This document shows positions 42,602 through 50,387 of a stretch of 64,000 bases of DNA, one piece after another. Origin of the DNA: JAAXGX01 sp965203565 (lineage in GTDB: Bacteria > Acidobacteriota > Vicinamibacteria > Vicinamibacterales > UBA8438). The stretch lies in NCBI GenBank assembly GCA_965203565.1, contig OZ241896.1, positions 2,790,001 through 2,854,000 of the forward strand, in the 5' to 3' direction. Both the position numbers and the translations under genes were made by a program. Under the pieces are notes generated by a model, which did no database searches, was not told the origin of the DNA, and worked only from the letters and a program-made list of their open reading frames with translations. Within the stretch, counting starts at the first letter, position 1; each line of letters begins with the position of its first letter.

Positions 42602-44423
42602 GCCGCGCCAGGACGTCGTCCGCCGTCCGGCAGGCGAGGGCGAGCATCGTGAGCGTCGGGTTCTGCGTCCCGACGCTCGGCATCGATCCGCAGCCGGCGA
42701 GGTACAGGTTCGGGTGGTCCCAGGTCCGCTGCCGGGAGTCGACCACCGACGCGCTCCGGGACGTCCCCATCACGTGCGTCCCGCACATGTGCCCCGCGCT
42801 CCGGTAGTTGTAGCCCTGGCCGCCGTACCGGAACCAGGCGGGGGCGTCGGCGCGCGTCACCGTATGGTCGGCCGCGCCGAGCCGCGCCATGACCCGCGCG
42901 GCGGCGGCGCGCGCCGACGCGAAGCCGGCCCGCACATAGTCCGAGACGCCGTAGGCGATGCGCGGCCTCGGTATGCCCAGGTTGTCGGTGTGCGCATCGG
43001 ACAGCTCGACCCGGTTGGCGGGGTCCGCCTCCTGCTCCAGCAGGAAGGCGAGCCGGAACTGGCGCGTCAGGAGGCCGCCCGCCGTCGCGGCGTACGCCCG
43101 GCCGGACAGGACGCGCCGCTCCGGATTGACGCCGCTGTCGTTCGCGCCGTACAGGAAGTCGGCGCCGGTGACGTACGGATCGCCGATCGGCCAGCTCCAG
43201 CCGGCGTTGCCGACCTCGATCCGCCACGCGGCGCGGCGGCGGCGGAACGGGCCGTCCCGCACCGTCTCGACGCCGGAGGTCGAGAGCGGCCCGCGGTAGC
43301 CGTAGAACGGCGCGTCGGCCGGCGTCAGGCCCCAGGCGAGGTAGACCGGATGGTCCATGAGGTGCCGCCCCACCAGCCCGGACGAGTTGGCGGCCGGCCG
43401 CCCGGTGACCCGCTCGGTGTTCAGCAGGATCCGCGCGTTCTCGACGGCGTGCGCCGCCAGCACGTAGACCGCCGCCCGCGCGACCCCCTCGCCGGTCCGG
43501 CCCGAGGCGGCCGGGACCGAGTCGTCGTCGTAGGTCAGGTAGTGGAGGCCGGTCACGGCGCCCGCCTCGTCGATCAGGACGTGGTCCACCACGCTCCGGG
43601 CCCGCATCTCCACCCGGCCGGTCTCGAGCGCCGGCCGCAGGGCGGCGCGCGGGTCGTACTTGGCGCGCACCGGACAGATCGGCACGCAGCTCGCGCTGCC
43701 GAGGCACGGGCTCCGGCCCATGAACGGCTCGGCGTTGCGGCCGGCCGGCGTGGAGGTGGTGCGCGCCACCGCCGCGGAGTCGTCCGCGAGCGCCGCGCCG
43801 TCGACCCGCGCCCTGAAGAGCCGGTCGCCGTGAGAAGGCGGTATCGGCGCCATCGGGTAGGCGTAGCCGGGGCCGTACGGCACGCCGTTCACCTGCTCCT
43901 GCTCCGCCCGGTCGCCGGCGACGCCGATCAGATGCTCCGCCCGATCGTAGTACGCGGAGAGGTCGGCGTCGCCGATCGGCCAGTCGAGGCCGCGGCCGTA
44001 GGTGGACCGGAGCGCGAAGTCGGGGCCGTTCATCCGGATGGCCGTGCCCATCCAGTGGTTCCCGGTCCCGCCGGCCAGCCGTTCGGACGAGCCGCCGAAC
44101 GGCAGCGACCCGCCCGCGTACTCGAAGTACGACCGCGCCGGGTCGTCCCACGCCGCGGACAGCGCCTCTATGGTCGGCCGGGGCGCGTTCGTGCGGCCCG
44201 GGTCGAGCGCGCCGGGGTCGGGCGGATAGGGGGACGACGGCGACTTGAACGTGGCGAGCAGGTAGCGCTCGACGTGGTCGGCGTGCCGCGCGTCGAGCCC
44301 CGGACCGGCCTCGAGGATCAGCACCCGCTTGCCGGCGCGGGCGAGGAGCCAGGCCAGGTTGGCGCCGGCGAAACCGGAGCCGACGATGACGACGTCGTGT
44401 CGAGCCGGCGGCACCGCGGTCAT
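42597..44423 (-). CDS. GMC-family FAD-dependent dehydrogenase large subunit
   Basis: A 608-residue flavoprotein with N-terminal FAD motif DVVIVGSGFAGANLAWLLARAG, GSSERLAGGTGNHWMGTAIR, and the C-terminal GHMCGTHVMGTS and NPTLTMLALACRTAD. It resembles gluconate, fructose or sorbitol dehydrogenase large subunits. Its small subunit gene lies directly upstream. It oxidises a sugar or polyol; a cytochrome subunit is not seen nearby. Confidence 0.9.
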   Translation of the reverse strand: MTAVPPARHDVVIVGSGFAGANLAWLLARAGKRVLILEAGPGLDARHADHVERYLLATFKSPSSPYPPDPGALDPGRTNAPRPTIEALSAAWDDPARSYFEYAGGSLPFGGSSERLAGGTGNHWMGTAIRMNGPDFALRSTYGRGLDWPIGDADLSAYYDRAEHLIGVAGDRAEQEQVNGVPYGPGYAYPMAPIPPSHGDRLFRARVDGAALADDSAAVARTTSTPAGRNAEPFMGRSPCLGSASCVPICPVRAKYDPRAALRPALETGRVEMRARSVVDHVLIDEAGAVTGLHYLTYDDDSVPAASGRTGEGVARAAVYVLAAHAVENARILLNTERVTGRPAANSSGLVGRHLMDHPVYLAWGLTPADAPFYGYRGPLSTSGVETVRDGPFRRRRAAWRIEVGNAGWSWPIGDPYVTGADFLYGANDSGVNPERRVLSGRAYAATAGGLLTRQFRLAFLLEQEADPANRVELSDAHTDNLGIPRPRIAYGVSDYVRAGFASARAAAARVMARLGAADHTVTRADAPAWFRYGGQGYNYRSAGHMCGTHVMGTSRSASVVDSRQRTWDHPNLYLAGCGSMPSVGTQNPTLTMLALACRTADDVLARL

Positions 44424-44446
44424 GGAAGGACGCGCCTCGCGGGCTG

Positions 44447-44980
44447 TCAGGCCCCGTCCGGTAAGCGCGCCGGATCCGGCGGCGGCGCGGCCCATGCGCC
44501 GGGCGCGCCGGCCACCCCCTTCGGGCGCGCCCGGGCGAACCGCCAGATCCAGGCGTTCCGGTACGCCGCCGCCGAGACGACGCGGTCGGCGCGCCAGGCC
44601 GGGTCGATGAAGGCGGCCGACGCCGGCATCCGGGCCGTCTCCGTCCCGCCGTACCAGGCGCCGTACAGCCACATCAGCATCGTCAGCCGCGCCCCTGCGC
44701 CGGCGGCGTCCGCGCGCGGACGGCCGCCGTCGGCCAGCAGCCGCTGCGCGACGGCCGCCGGGTCGTCCCGGTCCCGCGCCCGGCCGTACGCCGCGAGCAG
44801 CGCGGCGAGCGCGGCCGGGGCCGCCTGACGGCACTGCGCGTGGAAGGCGTCCGCCAGCGGCCGGCGGTCCGGTCCGGCCGCCGGTTCGAGCGCGTCCGGC
44901 GCGACGCCCAGCAGCGCCGCCGACAGGCGGACGTACTCCGGCGGCGCGGCGTCCGGACCCGGGGCCTGCGCGAGGGTCAC
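44447..44980 (-). CDS. Small subunit of the FAD-dependent sugar dehydrogenase
   Basis: A 177-residue protein resembling the gamma/small subunit of membrane sugar dehydrogenases (LTMLMWLYGAWYGG, then AYRNAWIWRFARARPKGV and GAPGAWAAPPPDP). Such subunits normally carry a Tat signal that exports the flavoprotein. Here the N-terminus has none, which is odd. It lies 23 bp before the large subunit. The stop region TGACAGCCCG resembles element ends. Confidence 0.78.
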   Translation of the reverse strand: MTLAQAPGPDAAPPEYVRLSAALLGVAPDALEPAAGPDRRPLADAFHAQCRQAAPAALAALLAAYGRARDRDDPAAVAQRLLADGGRPRADAAGAGARLTMLMWLYGAWYGGTETARMPASAAFIDPAWRADRVVSAAAYRNAWIWRFARARPKGVAGAPGAWAAPPPDPARLPDGA

Positions 44981-44990
44981 GCCTGGTAGC

Positions 44991-45824
44991 TTACCCTCTC
45001 TTCCTCTCGGCGACGACGCCGATCATCGGCGGCGTCGTCAGGAACGCGCCCGGACTCCGTTCGCGCTCCAGCCATTCGGCCTCGAACACGCGCCGGTCGT
45101 CCGCGGTCAGCAGCCCCGCCTCCACCAGGCGCGGGACGTAGCCGCGGAAGAACCGCTTCGGCCAGTCCCACAGCGCCGTCCCCGGCCGGGCGAACCGGAC
45201 GATCGGGACGAGGTCGAGCACCCGGCAGCCGGACTGCTCGACCAGCGCCGGCAGCCGCCCGCCGACCTCCAGGTCGCCGCCGGCGCGGCGCCAGCTCCGC
45301 TCCACCGCCGCGACGACCCGGTCGAACGCCGGGCTCCGCGGATGGAGCGCCGTCGCGCGGTAGTGCAGATAGTCCCAGACGACGAGGCGGCCGCCCGGCC
45401 GCAACCCCGCCGCGACGCGGCCGACGACCGGCGCCGGGTCGGGCAGGAAGCAGAAGATCCAGCGCGCGAACGCGCCGTCGAGGGAGGCCGGATCGAGCCG
45501 CAGCGCCTCGGCCCGCTTCACGCGGGCCTCGATCTGCGCCAGCCCGCGCCGGGCCGCCTCCCGGCGCAGGGCGTCGACGAAACGCGCGGACTCGTCGACG
45601 GCGAGCACCCGGCCGGCCGCGCCGACGCGCTCGGCCAGCTCGACGGCGGCGAACCCCGGACCGCAGCCGAGGTCGAGCAGGCGGGCGCCCGCGCCGAACC
45701 CCGCGCGGTCCCACAGGTCGCGCGCCGCCGCCGCCCACACGCGATGCTGCGCCGCGAGGCGGCGGCCTTCCTCGGGATCGGTCCCGAGCAGGTACGGCTC
45801 GCGCTCGGATTGGCCGGAGCCCAT
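44991..45824 (-). CDS. Class I SAM-dependent methyltransferase
   Basis: A 277-residue methyltransferase with motif I DLGCGPGFAAVELAER, motif II RVLAVDESARFVDALRR and GGRLVVWDYLHYR. The substrate is unknown. It is first of the run of minus-strand genes that ends at 37 kb. Confidence 0.9.
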   Translation of the reverse strand: MGSGQSEREPYLLGTDPEEGRRLAAQHRVWAAAARDLWDRAGFGAGARLLDLGCGPGFAAVELAERVGAAGRVLAVDESARFVDALRREAARRGLAQIEARVKRAEALRLDPASLDGAFARWIFCFLPDPAPVVGRVAAGLRPGGRLVVWDYLHYRATALHPRSPAFDRVVAAVERSWRRAGGDLEVGGRLPALVEQSGCRVLDLVPIVRFARPGTALWDWPKRFFRGYVPRLVEAGLLTADDRRVFEAEWLERERSPGAFLTTPPMIGVVAERKRG

Positions 45825-45850
45825 CGCACCGCCGCCGGGCCGGTTCGGAA

Positions 45851-46813
45851 TCAGTCGAGGAAGAACTTGTACCCCACCGAGACCGACCAGAAGCCGAGGT
45901 TGTCGGCGTCGATGCCGTACCGGATCGGCGCGCCGCCCGGGCCGACCGTGGAGTCGTGGTTCCGCAGCGGCTTCCACGCCTTGTCGCCGTCCGAGAAGCC
46001 GCCGAACGCATCCCCGTACCGGAACTTGACCGCGAGCGCCTGCCGCGCGCCGACGGCGTAGTCGAACCCCGCGATCACCTGGTAGCCGGCCAGGCTGTCG
46101 GTCATCGCGTCGTCGGCGCGCGAGACGACCCCCGCCGCGTTCGGGTTCCGGCCCAGGGCGAGCAGCGCGGCGCGGTCGGCCGTCCGGACCGACGTGGCCA
46201 GGTAGTCGATAGTCGTCCGCATCACGCCGAACCCGGCGCCGATCCACGGCGTGACCCGGGACGACGTCGGGACGTCGTAGTAGACGTTCCCGAAGAAGTT
46301 GTGGCCCCGGACCTGGTCGATCGTCTCGGTGCGCTCGGTGAACTCCGGCTGCTTGTCGTCGCCGGGCACCACCAGATCGACCGTCTCGCCCCCCTGCCGG
46401 CGATGGAAGTACTCGGCCTCGACGCGCACCCGCCCGAAGTCGTAGCCGGCGCCGGCGCCGGCCAGCCAGCCTGCGCCGAGATCGAAGGCGCTGGCCCGCG
46501 CCGGCAGCGCCCGGGGCCGGCACTGATCGGCCGGCAGCGGCAGCCGGGTCCCGTCGTTCAGCACGGCGGCGGCCAGCCATTGGTCGCAGTTCGTCGGCAC
46601 GCCGACGTTCGTGCGCGCCGATTCAAGGTCGCGCGCGACGGAGACGCCGACGTCGCCGCCGACGTAGAAGCCGCCGCCGGTCTGGCCCGCCGCGGCCCCG
46701 GCCGCCGGCGGCGCAGCCAGGGCGAGCGCCGCGAGCGGCAGCGTCAGCCACGCGCGGTCCGCCGCAGTCCGCAGGAACCGCATCCGCTTCTTCGTTCTCT
46801 TCATTCTCTTCAT
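45851..46813 (-). CDS. Outer-membrane beta-barrel protein
   Basis: About 320 residues. After a long basic leader with a hydrophobic core (LTLPLAALALAAPPAAG), it has strands such as FYVGGDVGVSVARD, GAGAGYDFGRVRVEAEYFHRR and WSVSVGYKFFLD. This is the Omp_b-brl type of barrel. Several starts are possible (46783, 46813, 46864); 46813 is used because a GGGAA motif precedes it. Cys residues in the first loop (TNCDQ...DQCRP) may form a disulfide. Confidence 0.82.
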   Translation of the reverse strand: MKRMKRTKKRMRFLRTAADRAWLTLPLAALALAAPPAAGAAAGQTGGGFYVGGDVGVSVARDLESARTNVGVPTNCDQWLAAAVLNDGTRLPLPADQCRPRALPARASAFDLGAGWLAGAGAGYDFGRVRVEAEYFHRRQGGETVDLVVPGDDKQPEFTERTETIDQVRGHNFFGNVYYDVPTSSRVTPWIGAGFGVMRTTIDYLATSVRTADRAALLALGRNPNAAGVVSRADDAMTDSLAGYQVIAGFDYAVGARQALAVKFRYGDAFGGFSDGDKAWKPLRNHDSTVGPGGAPIRYGIDADNLGFWSVSVGYKFFLD

Positions 46814-47033
46814 CGCTTCGTTCCCGTTCCGTTTTTTCGCTCGTCTTTCGTTCGTCTTCGGCATCGCCGTTCCCACCGCCCGTGGATTGTACGCGATTCG
46901 CCGCCGCGCGATCCGGCGCGGCCGCCGCCACGTCGAAAACGTGCTATGCTCTACGGTTGCGTTTACCGCGGAGACCGCAAGCAGGAACGCGGCTCCGGCG
47001 TCACGGCGGACTGAAACGAGAGGGATCGATTCG

Positions 47034-49931
47034 ATGCACAAGCAAGACCGGCAATCAACCCAGGCGGCCGCGTGGGCCGTTCTCGCCGCGCTGGCGCTCG
47101 CGCCCGGCGCGGCCGTCGCCCAGGAGGCGGCCATCTCCGGCACGGTCACCGACGCGACCGGGCTCGTCCTGCCCGGCGTGACCATCGAGGCGCGCAGCAC
47201 GGCGGCCGGCGGTCAGGTCATGACCGCCTTCACCAACGGCGCCGGCGCGTTCGCCGTCGCCGGACTCCAGCCCGGCGCCTACGACGTCACGTTCAGTCTG
47301 CCCGGGTTCACCACGGTGGTGCGCGAGAACGTGTCGGTCAGGACCGGGGCGGCCGTGACGCTCGACGTGGAGCTGGCCATCTTCCTCGAGGAACGGGTGG
47401 TGGTGGTCGGCAGCCGCGCGCAGCCGCGGTCGGTGCTCGAATCGTCCGTGCCGGTCGACGTCCTCGCCTCGAACTCGTTCGTCAGCCAGGGCGACACCGA
47501 CTTCACCAACCAGTTGCGGGCCGTCGTCCCGTCGTTCAACGTCGCCACGCAGCCGATCAGCGACGCGGCCTCCATCGTCCGGCCGGCCAATCTGCGCAAC
47601 TTGGCGCCCGACCACACGCTGGTCCTGGTGAACGGCAAGCGGCGCCACCGCGCCGCGGTCATCACCTGGCTCGGCAACGGGGTTGCGGACGGCGCGCAGG
47701 GCCCGGACATCTCGGTCATCCCGTCGATCGCGCTCCGGCAGGTCGAAGTGCTGCGCGACGGGGCGGCGGCGCAGTACGGCTCGGACGCCATCGCCGGCGT
47801 GCTGAACCTCCAGCTCAAGGACGCCCGCTCCGGCGGCAGCGTGGAGTTCCGCACCGGCCTGTTCGGTGACGCGAACAGCGGCAGCGAAGCCACCTGCGGG
47901 ACGATCGGCGCCTCGTGCAACGGGATAGAAGGCCGCGGGGAGTCGTACACCTTCGCCGGCAACGTCGGCCTGCCGCTCGGCCGGACCGGCTTCGCGAACC
48001 TCAGCCTCGAATACGGCAACGTGAATCCGACGAACCGCGCCGTGCAGCGCGACGACGCCGCCGCGCTGATCGCGGCCGGCAACACGAACGTCCGCGACAC
48101 CGCGCAGGTCTGGGGAGCGCCGAAGATAGAGGACGACCTGAAGGTGTTCGGCAACTTCGGCTACGTGTTCGACAACGGCCTGTCGTGGTACGCGCACACC
48201 AACTACGCGAGCAAGAAGGTGACCGGCGGCTTCTACTTCCGGAACCCGAACACGCGCGGCTCGGTCTTCAGCCTCGACCGCGGCCGGACGCTGCTGGTCG
48301 GCGACGTGCTGGCCGCGCGCGGGATGGGGTCGGCGGGCTGCCCGACGGTCGCCGTCGCCGACGCCGCGCCCGACCCGGCCGCCTTCGCCGCTGTGCGCAG
48401 CGACCCGAACTGCTTCACGTTCCACGAACCGTTCGCCGGCGCCCCGAACGGCCTGCCCGGCGGGTTCACGCCGCAGTTCGGCGGCGACGTCGACGACGGC
48501 TCCATCGTCACCGGCGTCCGCGGCTACACCTCCGGCGGCCTGACCTGGGACGCCAGCGTGAACTGGGGCCGGAACAGCGTCGACACGTTCATCTTCGACA
48601 CCGTCAACGCCTCGCTCGGCCCGGAGAGTCCGACCGCGTTCCGGCCCAACCTGCTCCAGCAGACCGACGTCGGCGTGAACCTGGACCTCTCGTACGTGGC
48701 GAGCGACATGATCAACCTCGCCGGCGGCGCCGAGTGGCGCAGGGAGCAGTACCACCTCGGCGCGGGCGACCCGGCGTCGTGGGAGATCGGCCCGTACGCG
48801 GCGCAGGGGTTCAGCTCCGGCTCGAACGGCTACAACGGCACCCGCCCCGAGAACGCCGGCACGTGGAACCGGAGCAACGTGGCGGTCTACGGCGACGTCG
48901 AGGTGCACGGCGTCACCGACCGGTGGACCTTGGGCCTCGCCGTCCGCCTGGAGGACTTCGACACGTTCGGAACCACGATGAACAGCAAGATCTCGGGCCG
49001 CTACGCCGTCACCGACAGGGTGTCGGTCCGCGGCGCCACGAGCAGCGGGTTCCGCGCGCCGACGCCCGGCCAGCAGAACGCGTTCAACGTGACGACGCTG
49101 TTCGATCCGGGAGTCGGCGATCTGGTCAACAACGGCACGATCCCGTCGACCTCCCCGGCCGCGGCGCTGCGCGGCGGACAGCCGCTCGCGCCCGAGACGT
49201 CGATCAACTACTCGGTCGGGTCGGTCATCGACGCCGATCCGTTCACGCTCACCGCCGACTACTTCCGGATCGACGTGGAGGATCGCCTCACGCTGACGCG
49301 GCGCTTCCAGCTAACGGCGGCCGAGACGAGCCAGCTGATTGCGGGAGGGTTCGCGGAAGCGGCGAACCTGCAGGAGTTCCGCTTCTTCGTGAACGACTTC
49401 TCGACCCGGACGCAGGGCATCGACGTCGTGTCGACGTACGCCCCGCCCGCGCTCGGCGGCGCCACCGTGTTCAGCGCCGTCTTCAACTACACCGACACGA
49501 AGGTGACCGAATGGACTTCGGACACGATTGACGCCGACCGCCGCAGCGCGCTGGAGCGCGGACTGCCCGAGACGCGCTGGAACTTCGGCGTCAACCACAC
49601 CGCCGACCGGTGGAGCCTGATGGCCCGGCTGAGCTTCTACGGCCAGTACTGGGACGGGGAGGACGCCATCAACCTGCTGGGCTCGGCGCTTTCGTACACC
49701 TACCCGCTGTACTCCGGCAAGGCGCTGCTCGACGCCGAGCTCGGCATCCCGGTGGGCGACTCCCTCTCGTTCGCGGTGGGCGGCCAGAACATCCTGAACA
49801 CCTACCCGGAGGCGCACCCGAACGCGGCGGCCGGCGTAGGCAACCAGTACGGCCAGTTCTCGCCGTTCGGCTTTGGCGGCGCCTACTACTACGTCCGGGT
49901 CAACTACGCCTGGAGCGCCGTCAGCTTCTGA
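47034..49931 (+). CDS. TonB-dependent receptor with carboxypeptidase-regulatory domain
   Basis: A 965-residue receptor with signal peptide ending AVAQE. It has a CarboxypepD_reg domain (AAISGTVTDATGLVLPGVT ... GLQPGAYDVTFSLPG), a plug (RQVEVLRDGAAAQYGSDAIAG) and a long barrel ending VNYAWSAVSF. It differs from the receptor at 30.7-33.3 kb and shares the plan of iron or carbohydrate receptors of Acidobacteriota. The start at ATG 47034 has GAGGGAT upstream. A 16-bp hairpin lies just after the stop. Confidence 0.92.
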   Translation: MHKQDRQSTQAAAWAVLAALALAPGAAVAQEAAISGTVTDATGLVLPGVTIEARSTAAGGQVMTAFTNGAGAFAVAGLQPGAYDVTFSLPGFTTVVRENVSVRTGAAVTLDVELAIFLEERVVVVGSRAQPRSVLESSVPVDVLASNSFVSQGDTDFTNQLRAVVPSFNVATQPISDAASIVRPANLRNLAPDHTLVLVNGKRRHRAAVITWLGNGVADGAQGPDISVIPSIALRQVEVLRDGAAAQYGSDAIAGVLNLQLKDARSGGSVEFRTGLFGDANSGSEATCGTIGASCNGIEGRGESYTFAGNVGLPLGRTGFANLSLEYGNVNPTNRAVQRDDAAALIAAGNTNVRDTAQVWGAPKIEDDLKVFGNFGYVFDNGLSWYAHTNYASKKVTGGFYFRNPNTRGSVFSLDRGRTLLVGDVLAARGMGSAGCPTVAVADAAPDPAAFAAVRSDPNCFTFHEPFAGAPNGLPGGFTPQFGGDVDDGSIVTGVRGYTSGGLTWDASVNWGRNSVDTFIFDTVNASLGPESPTAFRPNLLQQTDVGVNLDLSYVASDMINLAGGAEWRREQYHLGAGDPASWEIGPYAAQGFSSGSNGYNGTRPENAGTWNRSNVAVYGDVEVHGVTDRWTLGLAVRLEDFDTFGTTMNSKISGRYAVTDRVSVRGATSSGFRAPTPGQQNAFNVTTLFDPGVGDLVNNGTIPSTSPAAALRGGQPLAPETSINYSVGSVIDADPFTLTADYFRIDVEDRLTLTRRFQLTAAETSQLIAGGFAEAANLQEFRFFVNDFSTRTQGIDVVSTYAPPALGGATVFSAVFNYTDTKVTEWTSDTIDADRRSALERGLPETRWNFGVNHTADRWSLMARLSFYGQYWDGEDAINLLGSALSYTYPLYSGKALLDAELGIPVGDSLSFAVGGQNILNTYPEAHPNAAAGVGNQYGQFSPFGFGGAYYYVRVNYAWSAVSF

Positions 49932-49937
49932 TTCGCC

Positions 49938-49976
49938 GGCGCGCCGGCCGGCCACCCACGCCGGCCGGCGCGCCGC
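49938..49976 (+). terminator. 16-bp perfect hairpin after the TonB receptor
   Basis: Perfect arms 49938-49953 and 49961-49976 of pure G/C with a 7-base loop, 6 bp beyond the stop. There is no T run, so it would be a non-canonical terminator or an RNA-protecting hairpin. Confidence 0.7.
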
Positions 49977-50065
49977 TGTCCGACGTCCGGAGGCGCGAAG
50001 GGCGCAGCGCAACCCGCCGCCAACCGCGGCCTGCCGAGGAGCGATTACCCCGTTTGGGCCAAACT

Positions 50066-50300
50066 GGAGTTGACCCGGTTTTGCGGACACCTGAAGCCGT
50101 CCGAGGGGCCATGCTGCGGTCTGGTCCGAGATCTGTCAGGGTGTACCCGATCACGTCGGTGTGCGAGGCGTTGGCTTCGTGCTGGTCGGGAAAGCCGTCG
50201 GCATCGAGGCTGCGACCGCGCAGACTGGCGACGCCCGTCGGTGAAGTATTCCCGTTACTTCGTCGGGCTGCGTCCGGCGTCAGACGATCGGCGTTGGCGC
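50066..50300 (+). pseudogene. Possible decayed IS3-type remnant
   Basis: GTTGACCCGGTTTTGCGGAC resembles ends of IS3-type elements. It is followed by a frame with VYPITSVCEALASCWSGKPS, similar to the start of OrfB proteins. No intact ORF remains. The rest of the 49977-50387 gap holds nothing I can identify. Confidence 0.3.
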
Positions 50301-50387
50301 GCCCCGCGGGCTGGGCCGTAGCCGGCGTGTGGGCGTGACCCCGGCGACCGCTTGCCTCTCGGCGGACGCGGGCGGCACACTATCGGC

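Noticed and set aside
44430..44449. Another copy of the 158-bp element at the dehydrogenase gene stop
   Set aside because: Only about 10 bases (CGGGCTGTCA) match; too short to claim as a copy.
47055..48908. 617-codon minus-strand ORF in the TonB receptor
   Set aside because: Shadow of the receptor; no signal peptide or domain and biased composition.
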